Source: Chrysoperla carnea
Taxonomy: Eukaryota; Arthropoda; Insecta; Neuroptera; Chrysopidae
Length of the DNA: 64,000 nucleotides
Assembly (NCBI RefSeq): GCF_905475395.1
Contig: NC_058337.1
Location: forward strand, 86,112,368 to 86,176,367
Direction: 5' to 3'
The notes under the pieces are model-generated. The model was not told where the DNA came from. It ran no database searches and was given only the letters and a program-made list of their open reading frames with translations. Below are positions 22,987-36,570 of this stretch, piece after piece (the first letter of the stretch is position 1; the number at the start of each line of letters is the position of its first letter). The position numbers and the translations under genes are program-made.

Positions 22987-25900
22987 CTATAACAAACAAA
23001 AATATAAAAATGTTAAAAATAAATGCCAATTAAATTAAACAAATTTAAATTTAGTGGTCATTAGTTTTTATTTAGATCAATTTTATTCAGTACAATTATA
23101 TTGCACGTGAGTAGAATAGCAGGACCGGAGCAATAAAAGATTGTTTATATAACTAACCAATTTTCTGTAAAAGCTTTAATTTAGTTCTATCTGTCCCGGT
23201 TTCTGTAATCAAATTTTGCAAGCTAAATTTCACCCCATTCCCGATTTTTGGTTGAGCTGAAATTTTTGCATATGTCAATCAGGTGCATTTTTGTGGCAAG
23301 CATGAGCTAATTTTGAATATTGTTGAATTGGAATATTTTTATTGGCCTTAAAAAATGGTAAGTACAAATATTGCCATTTGATAGTCGAAATTGTAACTAC
23401 TGAATTCGGGTCTACTTCTTATTTTAAATACTTAGTACGAATTATTGTCATCAGTTGGCGAGTTGCAACAGTTATCAATATTAGAAACTTTTATTTTTTT
23501 TAAAACATTTTTTCTCAATTTCAATTTTTTTTTTTGTCTTTTTACGTTGAAACTTACAAATTAAGAATATTGAAGTCTCCTATGTACTTTTAGCTTGGGA
23601 AAACACCAAATATTTTTCAAAACAGTTTTTTCATAGTTTTTACCAAAATCATGGGTTTTTCATGGGTTTTCATTAAAAAAATGAAATTCCTTATGAACAC
23701 ACAACGCTATTTATTTTAAATTACTTACAGGCTTTAAAATATCACCTGAGAAATATGACCGTAACACCGGGCCTGTACATGTATGATTAAATAATATTGT
23801 AAATAAAATAAAATAACTATTACTTAATGCAATACATTTTTTTATAAATATCAAGTTTAAGAAAAACTAGTTCATTAATTTTTACCTCTACTACTTATTT
23901 TTTTGTATGACATACAAACTATTGCAACACATGCAGTTTAATAAACTTGTTAATCAATAGTTTGACGTAAAAATTAAATACATTGACTTATTCTCATACC
24001 TCTATCTATTTAATTAAAAAAAAAAACCTGCAAATGAATCTATTTAATTATAAAAAAAAAAAAACACAAACGATTTTAAATGATTCTAGTCACGTAGTCA
24101 TGGTAGGAAGAATCAGATCGACGTCAGCGCTTCCAGTGGATAATTATGACTTGGATGGCTATGACACTGGGTATAGACTCTATTCAGAAAGGTTTGAACT
24201 CTACATTTCAAAGAAGAAGGCAATTTACTGAAACTAATTTTTCTAACTTGTTTTTTTATTTTTTTATAGAGCGCATACTGCAATTAAAAAAAAATAAATT
24301 TCACCTTAATTACTTTCGAATTTCAGAAAAACTAGAAAAGCTAATTTTTTTAATTCATTCATCAATCTGTGGAGTTTTTTTTAAACAATGTATATTATAG
24401 AATATCTCTGAAAACGAAATTTAACTTAACTAGAGTAGTTAGAATAATTTCAGAATAAGAAAACTCTAGGACACTTAATTTAACCAAAGACCAAAATTTT
24501 CCAACCTTAAATGTTTCAGTAATAAAGTAGACATAATATCGAAGTACATCTTACATTATGTACATTTGTAATATGTAAATGAGCATTAAATAAAATAAAA
24601 GTAGTTTATTGATTCAGCAATAATTAATAAATTAACAAGACCACTATTATTTTCAATAAAAATAAAGTTTTTTATACCCTATATATATGAAATATATATC
24701 AAGGTATACTAATTTTAGTCCCAAGTTTGTAACCATTATGAATTTTGATGATATGAACCAAAATTTTGGTATATACTTTAATAAAATCAGCTAATTAGTC
24801 CATTTCCGGTTGTCCAATTGTCTGTCCATCCGTATCGCGTACTCAAGACGTAAAAAGTGAGTTTGAGCTCGTATATGAACAAGATAATTGAGACTTGGAT
24901 CCGTAAGTTGTAAAAAATTTACAACTTTTGAGGTAAACATTTTTTATAAAAATGACTGACCCGTGAGGGAGCCAATTAGGACAAAACTTTGGTGCCCATT
25001 TTCTTAAAAAGTATAAAAGATTAGAAATTAAAAATTTACTGGAAGCTTCATGTAGTGATCTTGTGGAGAGTTTTTGAAAAATGGAAAAAAGGTCGAAGAA
25101 GTAAATTTTCGAAAACCAAATAAATGTCGGCCGAAAGGCCGCCATAAATGTGTTGGTTTTTTAAACACTTCTAATCTCTAAAAAATAAAGCAAACACTGA
25201 CATTTCAAACTGTCGATGCAGGGTATTTCAGCAATTAACTCAGTTAATTATTTATTTTCACTTGTTTTTTTTTTTTAAATATATACAGAAAAATTAATTT
25301 ACCCTGGCAATATTATGCAATATCCGATTTAATTTACTTATCAGTCGGTAGACCCACGCCCAAAATTCTGATTAATTTGATTACCGTGGAGATTTTGTGT
25401 ATGTGTTGTGTATATCCTTGCGGAAAGCGTCTTACATAAAAAAATTCTCAGAAGTTGATCGTTCTTTTTCACGAGGATTGATAAATTTTCGATTTCACCC
25501 CCAACCCATACAAAAGATGACAACGAGCCCAAGCTTGGCTCTAAGCTTTTTAACTCCAGGCTAAGCCAGAAATTTATGCTTGACCCAAGCTCGCCTGAAA
25601 GTTGAAATGAAAATCAGTATCGTTGCCTTGACTTTCACTCAGTATGTTCTCAGGACTTGAAACAATATTAGGACCACTCCGCATTTGTAGTTTCCATAGC
25701 CATCGTTAAACAGATAGTTTAACGATTATCGCTGATTGGAATTTTAATAAAATCAAACGTCGAATCTACTTCACGCTCAGAAAACCACGCTCCTTATCGT
25801 AGATACATTAAGATAATGTGTAGGCATATCACAAAAAATCTCAAGAGTAATGTTATCAGCAAGTATTTCGGCGTGGGCCTGTGGACTATATATATATTCC

Positions 25901-28900
25901 TGATTTCCGATCTCATGATGTATATTTATTGATTTCTCGTAAGTCAATGATCATTATAATAATTATCATGAATTTTATATTACTATAGGTTATTTAGAAG
26001 ACTCTTGTCCATAATGCAGTAAATTACAAGAGTTATTTTTTTTATTTGCATAGATTCAGTATTACGCACTAAATGTAAATGCACAAAATTCTTACAAAAA
26101 TAGGCGGAGGAAGTGTCTTCATTTTTTTTAGCGTCCTAATTTTAACTATTATCAGTTCTAATAAGAACTATGAATAGAGTGATCAATAGATAAAAAGCGT
26201 GATTTGTGTCGGCCCAATGGAAGACACAAAAATAAAGAATTATATGCTAAAATTTAAGTAAAATTATCACTAGAATGTCAAATAAATCTATATTTTAGTT
26301 CTAAAATGCCAAACTAAAAGTTGTTATACTTGTAGAGGAACATCTCACAGGAGCCGCTAACTTTACCGTGACTTTTAAAATGATCTTGTACTTTATCTTG
26401 AAACACGAAGTCAATATTTTTTTAAATCTATCTAATGAACGGAAAATAGGAACATTTTGTTCGTAACCTTTCTCTGATACTTTGCCAGAAGTTGATATAA
26501 ATAAAAAGTCTATTAATAACGAAGACGTATTTCAGTCCAGTAGTTGAGCAAAAACTTCTCCTACTACTTTCAGTTTTCCCAATTGGAGAGGTCTTATTCA
26601 TTTATTTTTTCCCCCTACAAATTAATAAAAAAAGGTGTTTCAGTCCACCTGCGGTTGAGCAAAGGCTTCTCATACCGCCTTCCAGTTTTCCTTATTGGAG
26701 GTCATATTCATTTATTTTCCTTCACTCACAAATTAATAATAAAGACGTGTTTCCTACAGCCTACCAGTCTTACGAATTAGAGGTATTATTCATTTGTTTT
26801 TCTTCTAAGTACCAAATTTGGATATTTCTCTCCTTACTCCAACGTAACAGATTTATTGTTATGTTTGTAAGACTCAAAAATAGGGAAACAAATTTTAAGA
26901 GGTATACCTAAACCTTGCTTGGGATAACTTTTAATTAAAAGTAAAACTATTCAAATGAGTTCAATTTTCTATAAACTGTAAGGAATTACAATGTTTGATC
27001 TGCTTTGCCTATAGAAATTTTAAGTGATACAATACACAATTGAACGATGAATCAAAATCATCGACCTTATTATTTGCTGCCTACAGTAAAAAGACGTTAT
27101 TTTTATTATTATTATAATGCATCAAGATGTTTTTAAATGCCCATTCCATCGAGCTTTAATTAAAATTTCAACAGCTACTAAATCTGGGTTAAGTGTAGAT
27201 ACATCGTCATCAATATTTTAATTTATATCCTCAAAGTCAACAAAAAGTTGCATGCAAATTTGTACAGACAAGTTAAGTTAAGAGACTACCCAAAAGACTG
27301 AAATTAAGTCCAAGTTCTTATTTATTTAGATAAGTTTTTATGATTGAATGTGATAATGGTTTTAATGGACTTATCATAACTTATGGAATCATCTGCTGTG
27401 TCCGTTATAGACGGATAGATGAATAAACAGGTCGAAAATAATGTGATTACCGGAACTTCATATTTCGGTGCAAAGAAAACCACCCGTAGTACATTTTAGT
27501 TACTAATACGAGTCTTATAACCAATGAATTATGACTGATCTCTTCTAAGTACAGCATTTCATTACTGAATTGATCAATAAGGAAAAAAATTGATATAGTA
27601 CTTACGTAATACGGTATTGCCATCATGAACATTTTCAACACCCATTTTAATATTCTTTACACTAAAATCTAGTTTCATTTGTTCAAGACTTAAATATGTG
27701 TCACCTTGAATCTTATGTGGTTGTGCTTTAAAGTAAATTTTCACTTTTACACCCTCTACAAAACAAAAACAGAAAAAAAATCAAACTTTCAAATTAATTC
27801 TTAGAAAATTTTTTTATTTACCATATTCGCCCCAATAATCTCCAGATCCTGATGCTTTAACTAAAATTAATACACCACTTGACTTGTATTTAGCTTTGGC
27901 TGTGATGCGTGGAATGTAGAAGCTTATTTGATATTGATATGTGTCTAAATCACTCCTGTAAAATAAAATATAAACCAATAAATTTTGGAAGTAGATTAAT
28001 TAAATAAAAAATACAATTTCTCAGTAATTCTAATCACAAACACTACGAAAAAACATGATGGTCAGAACCAAAATTTTCATTATAGTGTAACTTCAAGCAT
28101 GGATACCTTTTCATTCATTCAAGTATACCTTTTTTAAAGTATTTATATTTTTAGTTTTAGCAAATAAAGCTCATAGTTCAAAATTCTGAGAGATGATAAA
28201 AATTTTACAATTTCGAGAGCTTATATCACAATCAATATTCACGTATTTCTTTTTTTCTTTCAAGACTAAAACAATTTCATTAAAATAGAACAAATGGACG
28301 AAACAATAACAACTTAATTTTTTGCCTTTTATGAAGTTTCAAAAAGTGTTTTATATGAATTTTTTTGTGACAGGTGAAAAACTGTGAATGTGTATATACT
28401 TTTTTAGAATTTCTAGCCCTTAATAAATTTAAAAGTGCATAAAAAAAACGTTCATAGAAAAAATTAATTAAAATATATTTAATTAAAAATAGCCATGAAC
28501 ACTTTTCGATATAAAAACTATGAATGTAAAGTTACTCACCGCACATTTGTTACAGTTAAATTACTAACTCCATAAGCTTCAATGTTATGAAAACTGGCAC
28601 GATATCCATCTGGACCATTACCCAAAGATATTCCAATATCATCTATCAAAATTGGTTCAGCTTCTGTAACACCTAATTCTGGTATACCACGCCGAAAGTA
28701 TTCTGCTAATAAATTTCCACTATCTTTTAAGCATTCATTTACATGTGGATCTGCTTTATAACAATGTTGTACAAAATACGCTGAAACAATTACATTTACG
28801 TTAAACAAGTTGCCTATACATAGAATAGTTTTATATTTTTTACAAGTTTTAAAAGATCAAATTTAAATTTTTGTAGTTATCGCTTACACTTTGAAAACTA

Positions 28901-31900
28901 TATTAATGTCTAATTAACGTCAAAATTTAAAAGAATCAATGAATAATCAATTTGTCTAACTCAGTTTATCTCATTACTTATTTAATAAGCTCAGTCTAAG
29001 TTTATTTCATTACTTATTTAATAAGCTCAGGCACCAAAAGACGAGGAGGATGATCTATGCTGGTAAAAATTTTAAGGGCATGTAAGGATGCTTACCCAAG
29101 GAACCATTTATAAGATATTAGACAACTACAAAATATAATTAGGGTACCAATTATCAAATCAATTCGTAAAAAAAATTTCATTTAGGGAAATTAATCAATG
29201 CAATTTCATTTATTATTGTACATTAAATTATACTAAAAACAAATTAATTAAACTGTTATTGTTTATATTTAAAAAGTTTGTACCAACTTCAAGTGAGAGT
29301 GAAATTTTTGTTAAAGAAATTTTTTATTATGCATCACTGTAGTTAGCTGGTGCTAAGAAGGTATTACCGTGAAATAAACAACTTTCTTTTTAATGTCAGT
29401 TTTATTGGAAAATATAATTTAAATTTTAAATTTTTATAGTTTATTATTATATAATGCATTATTTTATATTTTAAGAATTATTAATTATCCTGTTATTGTT
29501 TAAAAAAAAAAAAAAACGGAAATCAAAGCTTATTATGCAAATTTTATTCTAGGTATATGTGTTATTCTATCGATAATTAATGTCTTAGTTCTTGCTCTTT
29601 TGACAGTTGTAATTAACGTATTTTAAAAATGTTTACTAAAGCCAATTAATGTATTTTATTTTGAAGTAAACTAAACAAAAACCGTCAAACCACACTCGCC
29701 AAACGGTGAAAATTACTTTGTTTTAATAAAATTCAACAAAATTTATTTAAATATTATAAAAATTATGAATTTTCAATATCAACAATAATAGTAATAATGG
29801 CTTCTTATTTATAATTGTATATGTATAAAGAATATGCACAAACAAAATATGTATCAATCTTGTCTCTCTGTAAAGAATAATTAAGGAGATACAAGGATAA
29901 ACAAGGAGACACTCCAATATCAAATAATATTTCTCCTCTATACGTCGTTTCGGAAACAAATAAAAGTTCAATCATCACTCCAAATAAGAAATTATCTGAA
30001 TGAATTGTATTTTAATATAATAGTGGCGAATGTTTTTTTTTTTTTTTAATTTCTTTTGTTACTCTGATACTGATTTTATTAGAAAGAAAAACATACTAAA
30101 AATTAGATTAAAAATAACAATATTTATTATAATCAAATTTAAAAACCATGAACAAAAAATTATAAAAATAAGAAATAAAAATTTATAAAGATATAAAAAA
30201 GATAGTGAAAGTTTCGCTACAAAAAATAAATAAAAAAAAGATGTTTTATTTTTAAATAAATATTTTATGCTTAATAATGCATTTGTGAGTCCATCAACTC
30301 TAAGCTAAATATCCAAAAATATTTTTTGTAGAACTTATTATATCTGTATGAGCTAGATTCGAGTATTTTCAAGATTTTGAGATATTTTCAAGGGATTGAG
30401 ATTCATTGGAAAATGTTAGTTTTTTTATTAAGATCAACTTCCTAATTGGCTGTTATAGAAACCCGAAGAACTAGTACAAATCTGATGTTTGAACGTGGTC
30501 CCCCTCAAACTTTACAGTTTTTGTTGCTATATAAAAATAAATACTATATATTTTATTTGAGTTTCACCATTTTTTTACTAACTTTTCAGCAGAATACGTA
30601 ATTAAGCGTTATACATATACGTGGTTGAAACATTTATAATACCGACTTGTGAAGTTTGCAAATTGTGCGTCACAATTTTTCGTTTTCGCAGACAATTTAA
30701 AATTAAAAACAAACAAAATTCAAATAACTGAATAGTTATTGAATAATTAAATGGTGTAATGAAATTCACCCAAATTGACTGAATAGGATTAATAAAATAA
30801 TCTAAGTTGTTTATGCTCTTGAATATTAATTAATAAATTATGTTTGTAGTATTTGATACATAAGATTAGAATTAAAAATAATAATGAAATATATAATTAC
30901 AATATATTGATTGAATATTGAATTAATCATCATTATGTATTTATTAATTAATTATCAATATTCATCATAAATAATATTAACCCTGTAATTATTTTCAAAT
31001 AATATTTTTATTTTTCGATGTGCTAAATATAGCATGTGCTTGTGCTATATAAGATTATAATTAAAAATTTTCATTTGATTGATTTCCTAATAAAATCTAT
31101 ATTTACCATAATATTGATTAAATAATTAATTAATCATCATTTAAATTAAATTTATTAAGGAAACAATAATTAAAAAGTATACATATAGTAACGGCAAATT
31201 AAATATCATTTTTTTGATTGTAGCGGTTAAGTAACATACAAACCTACATTAAAAAGAGGCAGGTGAATCACTTTTGTATATTTATAACTATTTTCAATGC
31301 AGTATTAATACATTAAACTTAATGATTAAAGCCTGTTACACACTATTAAAATATGGTAAGCACACTGATCAAAGAATTAATTTTGGTTATGGATAGGTAC
31401 GAATTCGTTGAATTGCGACAGTTGAATTTTTAAATTCTATTCTTCAATTCAAAGAAACCCTATGATATATAACTGGCTGTCAAATACATTTGACAATTAG
31501 AAAAAATACGAATTCGTAACCATTATTATTTATGATTTGGACTCATTATTTAATGACATAATTTCATGTTGGTACCTAATACCTGTATCTAAGTTTATCG
31601 AATTTTAGCAGGATTTAAATATTCTAATCTTGAGCTATTTTCTATTGAATTTTGGCCAAAGAAGCCAAAGTCCCAATAGAATTCTATAAAAATGAATATT
31701 GAATCGATTTGAAATTATTTTATTTGGATTTAAAATTTCAAATTGATTTCAATAAGGAATAAATCAAAAATAAAATTTTTTATTGTTAATTTCAAAGTTT
31801 CTAAGAAAATCATTTCCTGCTCAAGACTTTGAAGAATTTGAAGCCAGTGATCAAAAAGTCCTAAAATTTTCGAAATTTAATTAACAATAAATGAATTTTG

Positions 31901-34900
31901 ATTTCTTTTCTATCCTCCGGACGTTTGCCATCACCTAAAAATCCCGAATTGAAAGTCATGTAGTAAGTTCATGAAAACCAGTAGGAATGCAATTAAAAAT
32001 TGTAATTCAAACATCTATTTTACTATTTTGAAAACCTATCTTTTGTTACTAATTCCTTTAAATTATTTTTGTTTAATTTCTTTAAATTCCTTTTGTTTAT
32101 TTCTCTCTATAAATAAGTTTTAATATTATTTTCTTTCAACTTCTGAAGGGCTTGATGATCGACTTTGAAAAAACACGAAACATTTATTAATTTGCTTATG
32201 AACTCCAATTACTCATTTTTAGCTACTAACAATCTGTATGTCAAATTATCAGTCAGGCACGGTTTATGTATACAGAGGTAATAAGGTTGATCTTTTTTAT
32301 AAAAGCAATTTGGATAATTTATTTACATTCAAATCTAAGTTACGTTAAAGAGTGAAACAGTTAACGAGTGAAGTCAGATTGCGTTACTGCTTTTATATCA
32401 ACTTACTAAAAATTAGACTGTATTTCGGCCCACTTTGTAATGACGTAAAAAAATTAGGGAAAAATAATTGATAAAAAAAGGAATCAACAAAAAAAATTCC
32501 TAGTACACAATCAAAGAAAAAAAATCTACACTAGAAAGTGTAAAGATAAATAGCACGTTAAGAATAAAAAAAGAAAAAAAGATAACAAAAAGTTGATATT
32601 TTTTGCTAATTTCAATGATTCGTGGTTCTGTATTTTAACACAAAAAACTTTACGCTATGAAAGTGATGGCTATTAAAATTTACATTAAAAAAAGAAAATT
32701 CAGACAATATTGTAAAAAAAATTTAAGTTTTTGCTATTTTTGGTGATTAACGCAGTGATTAATGTTGTATTTTTAAAGTTATCTTTTATACAATATTTAA
32801 TTGAATAATATGTTGTTTCCTTAAGTTAGTGAAAGTGAAATATAAATGTATTTGTAACTTTAATAATGATGTCACATAATTACTTATACATTTTAATAAA
32901 ACAGGGAAATTTTATATTCAATTTTATTATAAATTTTGATATAGCATACCTACTGCATATTCTTCCTTTACATTATTTAATAACATTCCTACATATTGTT
33001 CTATCAATTATTATTTTGAAATTGTATATTTTATAAAAAAATGTTCAGAATTTTATGTCTACCAATAGACCATCCGCTATTAACAGAATATATGAGAGAG
33101 TTGAGTGGGCTTAATATACCTTTGTATAGAGCGAGGAATAGTAAACTACAGTCTGCCTTATTGAACAACCAAAATAGAGATAGTTCTTACTGCGGAATGC
33201 ACTATTTTATGATACTGGAAGGAATATTGGAGACTGAAAAAATAGGTCATTCTTAGCTCTAATTGATAGTTCTAATATAAATTTTCTTATTTTCCTATAT
33301 ATCAGCATTATATACACGGCATTATAACAAATGCATGGCGTTTACTACAATGCTGGAATATTATGGAGACAGATAAATATGGTATCTATGTTAGATGACT
33401 AATATTACAAAATTGAATAGGGCAATCCGCCAGAAGTATTGTGGATATCACCAACCAGTATGGGCCTGACGCCTATACTGCATTGACTGGTTCGGCATAT
33501 TTATTGCTAATGTTACTATTCCCTCAATATAGTACTTAGAATGGTGTTTACACTGATACTGACACACTGATCACAAAAAATTCCTTACCGTGTAGCACCC
33601 AAAACTCCATTAAAATTTCGCATTCCGTATTAAGCACTATCTCTGACTTTTTTTACACTAAGAACTATCATTTGAACCTCTCAGTATTAAAAAGGGAGAG
33701 TATAATCTGTCATTATAATATTTCTATTAAAATTCGGTCTATACTATAGGCCGAATCGAACCACGTCCCAATATATTTATCAAGTAAATGTATCTATAGA
33801 GATTAAACAGCAGTGTAAAACTATTGACATGCATATAGGACTCATCCTTGAGGCTTGAATCATAAAAAAGTTTTAATGTAAGCCAGAAGGACCCACTATA
33901 TGCGCATGTCATAAATGTTGCACTGCTTTAAATACCTTAATATTCGTTTGGTGTACATGGGATGCAAGGTTTGGCATGAGTGATTCAAATCGTTTATAAA
34001 AAAATTCGATTGTTTGTACCTTGTTCCAATGGAGCTAATATACTTCAATAACTAATCAACACCTCTCAAATAATAAAAATCTTTATATTTTTTTACGAAG
34101 AAAAATTTTCCAAACAAAAAATTCCTAGATGTAAAACACCAATTTCAAATAATGTCAAATCACAATTAAAAAATTAATATATTTTATTCTTCCCGACGCT
34201 TCCACCATTTAATATATATGATTGTGAATCATACACAACTAATAAAAAAACCGAAGATCACAGAGACGGCCAATATGCATGGAAGTTTTTAAACAAAGAC
34301 CTAGTTATGATATAAGTTCCAGTTGCTTTCCGAGGACGCTCTCGATATTTAAGCTGCCTCTTTACTACAGCAATTTTCATGTATGAAATGACAAACAGAT
34401 TGAATGCTTCAAATTTGAAACAGTTTCAAGTATCTACAAAAGATTCTACAACAGAATATTTTGCATTTTTGAATTATTCGTCCCATGAAACGCAATCACC
34501 AAAAATTTTGAGGATTTCTAAAGTAGGTATTGTTAAGTGACGTAGACTAATAATGGCCCTACATATTTAATGAAATCTCAATTAATTAAGTGTAAACCTT
34601 GCCTTATTTAAAACTAATAATAATAATAATAATAATAATAAATATCAAAGGTATAATATACCTTTACAATATACATCAAAGAATGAAATGTATTATACAA
34701 GACATAACTGTATAATTTAAACACATTATCTGTGATTATCAACATTTTTGTAGATATTCAATATTTTTTAAAAGTCAATGACTTTCAACTTTTTAAATTT
34801 TTTTATTTAAAAATAAATCAAGGTGAAAATAAATCTTTGACCATATGATGAGATGAGAACAAAATATATAGTAAAATCAAAACAAAGCCTCAAAAATATA

Positions 34901-36314
34901 TTCTTTTATTTGAAGTCTGGTATATTGGCATAGGCTAAGAAATTTTTAAAACAGACAGTTGATTTAAAATTCTCTTCTAGCAAATTTAGTTTATACAGAG
35001 TACATGCCATTGGCAAAACTGATTCATGAACGGATTTGTTAATTGATACGTTCTCAATGAGACTTTGAGAATTTGGGAACCTTTGTTCTTGCTGATTGAA
35101 AGGATTCTACAATAATCGAAATTAATTTTATTTATTCTTCTTAAAAACAAAACTGTTCAGCGTACTAACACAATTATGTATATTTTCATCAAATATTTTT
35201 GGCACTCTTTCGGATTTGATATGATACATTGAGGGTTTTTCTTATTTTTTAAAATTTTATTTGTACATTATTGTATGCTTTTCTACTATCCCTGGTGGAA
35301 AAAATATTTGAAGAAAGAATAAGAAATTCTGAAAAAGTCTTAGGAACTTCTCAACGTTTTCGGGCTAGTCTAATTTAGAGTTATTCAGAGTTCTTAATAC
35401 TTTTTTAAAGTTTCTAAGACTTATTAAGACTTATTCTTTTTTCAAATATTTTTTCCACCAGGGATTACAATTTGTAAAAACTAATTATTTCGATCGGTTG
35501 CTATAAAAAAACATTTTTGATGATAGGTCAAGATTGTAATCAAATTAGTAATTTCTACAAAAAATTTTAAAATTAAGAAAATTACTAGGTAAATCGAATT
35601 TGCTAGAAATTATAAATAATATTAAGATTTTATAGAAAATATACGCAATATCACTTCCGGATATCTTTTTATTTCACTTTAAATACTAAGAAATAGTTTC
35701 TCTTTAAAAATATGTGAATTTTTAAATTGTACGATAAAATTTCTAATTTCAAACTTTAAATAGTTCAAATAATAATAATAATATTGTCTTTGTTTAAAAT
35801 TATATTTGAAATATTAAACGCTTTTGGGTATTAAAAAAACATTTTTCAAATATTTTACATTCATTAATTGGCGAAAAATTCATTCATTTTGTCAATTTAT
35901 TTTACAAAACTCTGTTTATATATCAAAATTAAAAAATAATCATAGTTAGCCTATTCCTAATAGTTAGCCTATTCAGCTTATAAAAGGGTGAAACTTTTTC
36001 CAACTGTGCAGCAAAGGGTTTGGAAAAAACCTTGAAAGTGATGTAATAGGAATTAAATGTAAGTTTAGCTAAGCGATTATTTTTTTATAGTAAGTTTTGC
36101 TTATGCCATTTTAATGTTTTGGCTATCAGATACAATTTCAAAAGGTACCTTAATTAAAATTGGAAAATTTTAGTAGTTCAAAAATATACCTTAATTTTAT
36201 GCTCTTAACTAGGAAAATAAACGAAAATTTGTACTTACGTTGATCAAACGCTAACGTCGTTGAAACAAAAACAACCAAAAGTAAATGAACTTGTTTGAAA
36301 ATTGGATAAATCAT
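22838..36314 (-). CDS. Gene B: complete takeout/JHBP-like secreted protein (249 aa)
   Basis: Five exons: 36239-36314, 28540-28780, 27822-27955, 27606-27755 and 22838-22986. Coding lengths 76+241+134+150+149 give 750 bp, exactly 249 codons and a stop. The layout is a signal peptide (residues about 1-22, ending near TTLAFDQ), the disulfide cysteine pair C32 and C42 around YKADPHVNE, GIPELGV, the barrel strands GPDGYRASFHNIEAYGVSN (with an NLT sequon), and then YKSSGVLILVKASGSGDYWG. The second half reads LEQMKLDFSVKNIKMGVENV, and the C-terminal helix reads KEMKPDLKKKLVAIMSNFIQ. Length and motif order are those of complete insect takeout/JHBP proteins, which carry hydrophobic ligands in haemolymph or at sensory and fat-body sites. 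It lies in tandem between genes A and C on the same strand. The first ATG of the exon was used because the reading frame upstream has only a GTG. The ligand and expression site cannot be told. Confidence 0.9.
24665..25262 (+). repeat. Interspersed repeat family R, copy 1
   Basis: Contains CAAGGTATACTAATTTTAGT, CCCAAGTTTGTAAC, TAGTCCATTTCCGGTTGTCC with a TGTCTGTCCATCCG stretch, TGTGTTGGTTTTTTAAACAC and a 3' end TTCAGCAATTAACTCAGTTA. It is shared with 36880-37430 (inverted) and 63200-63475 (3' part). Non-coding. Confidence 0.75.
26510..26800. repeat. Tandem repeat, about 108-111-bp period, 2.6 copies
   Basis: TTTCAGTCCA at 26530 and 26638, and TTTCCTACAG at 26749, start successive units. Each continues GTTGAGCAAARRCTTCTC (first two), CAGTTTTCC...TTGGAGG and ATTCATTTATTTT, then AAATTAATAAT. 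The frame spanning it is a by-product of the repeat. Confidence 0.8.
27606..27755 (-). CDS. Gene B exon 4
   Basis: Acceptor TTGTAG precedes AGGGTG and donor GTAAGT follows C at 27606 (phase 1). It encodes EGVKVKIYF and then LSLEQMKLDFSVKNIKMGVE, matching the second lobe of takeout proteins. The intron separating it from exon 3 is only 66 bp. Confidence 0.9.
27822..27955 (-). CDS. Gene B exon 3
   Basis: Acceptor TTACAG and donor GTAAAT bound 134 bp, again the exact length of its gene C counterpart. It encodes SDLDTYQYQISFYIPRI and then AKYKSSGVLILVKASGSGDY, the central barrel strands of the family. Confidence 0.9.
27956..28539 (-). other. Intron 2 of gene B
   Basis: 584 bp, bounded by a GTGAGT donor and a TTACAG acceptor. 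Nothing else was recognised inside. Confidence 0.75.
28540..28780 (-). CDS. Gene B exon 2
   Basis: Acceptor TTTCAG precedes CGTATTTTG; joined to exon 1 it reads P-YFVQHC. It ends at NLTVTNV plus CG before donor GTGAGT (phase 2). It is 241 bp, exactly the length of the matching exon in gene C, and contains both N-terminal cysteines and the GIPE motif. Confidence 0.92.
28963..29030. repeat. Short tandem duplication, 36-bp period
   Basis: TCATTACTTATTTAATAAGC occurs at 28971 and again at 29007, each preceded by a GTTTAT-type block. Simple local duplication. Confidence 0.75.
30425..30545 (-). repeat. Fragment of the 6527-7236 foldback family
   Basis: GAAACCCGAAGAACTAGTAC and CAAACTTTACAGTTTTTGTT in this orientation correspond to the reverse complement of the left arm at about 6590-6680 (GACAGTTTGATGG, CTAGTTCTTCGGGTTGCTTT). 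Only one arm segment is present. Confidence 0.6.
33313..33594. repeat. MITE, TACACGG family, copy 1
   Basis: Left end TACACGGCATTATAACAAAT, right end CCTTACCGTGTA. The inner block TTTACTACAATGCTGGAATA is shared with the copy at 59381-59598 (TTTATTACAATGCTGGTATG). About 280 bp, non-coding. Confidence 0.65.
34615..34641. repeat. TAA microsatellite
   Basis: Nine consecutive TAA units. Confidence 0.9.
35289..35464. repeat. MITE, 176 bp, TCCCTGGTGG ends
   Basis: TCCCTGGTGGAAAAAATATT opens the element and its inverted copy AATATTTTTTCCACCAGGGA closes it. Pairing extends through GAAAGAATAAG / CTTATTC and AGTCTTAGGAACT / AGTTTCTAAGAC. Non-coding foldback; transposase family unknown. Confidence 0.8.
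36239..36314 (-). CDS. Gene B exon 1 (signal peptide)
   Basis: 25 codons plus one base, starting MIYPIFKQVHLLLVVFV. It ends GATCAAC followed by donor GTAAGT in phase 1. The hydrophobic run and the A/F at residues 22-23 fit a secretory signal. Confidence 0.82.
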
Positions 36315-36534
36315 TGTTCTAAAAAAATTCTTAAAAACTAACTTCACAAATCAAAATACTAAAAAAAAACTATAATTCTTGGCGTCTTTTGAGTTTTTAA
36401 ATATAAAATATAAACAAAAAGAAATTGTTGATCATCGACCTCTCTACCACAATGAGTTGCTCTCTAGATGGGTGTTAATGCAACTCACTCGATCCACACA
36501 CGATCTTGACCGTGACACTTTACAAATATCAGTA

Positions 36535-36570
36535 CCACCACTTAACAGTGGGGTATTGTCTTTATATATA
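36535..36570 (-). promoter_or_regulatory. Probable TATA box of gene B
   Basis: The minus strand reads TATATATAAAGAC (TATA core 36568-36561) about 250 bp upstream of the gene B ATG. A start some 30 bp downstream would leave a 5' UTR near 220 bp, similar to gene A. Sequence between here and the ATG is less AT-rich than its surroundings. No clear initiator was seen, so this is a candidate only. Confidence 0.35.

Larger units (their letters stand above)
22987..27605 (-). other. Intron 4 of gene B
   Basis: A 4.6-kb intron between the second-lobe exon and the C-terminal exon. It carries the full copy of a roughly 600-bp interspersed family (24665-25262) and a tandem repeat at 26510-26800. The rest is AT-rich without recognised features. 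Confidence 0.75.
28781..36238 (-). other. Intron 1 of gene B
   Basis: A 7.5-kb intron. It holds a 36-bp-period duplication at 28963-29030, a foldback-family fragment at 30425-30545, MITEs at 33313-33594 and 35289-35464, and a TAA microsatellite at 34615-34641. Elsewhere it is AT-rich with no recognisable coding content. Confidence 0.75.

Noticed and set aside
22833..23033. Plus-strand frame opposite gene B exon 5
   Set aside because: Antisense shadow of a supported exon.
26544..26780. 78-codon plus-strand frame with repeated SFSY/HLFSF segments
   Set aside because: Arises from the tandem repeat of about 110 bp; no homology.
33041..33256. 71-codon plus-strand frame next to a MITE
   Set aside because: No family motif, inside an intron on the opposite strand, bordering repeat DNA.
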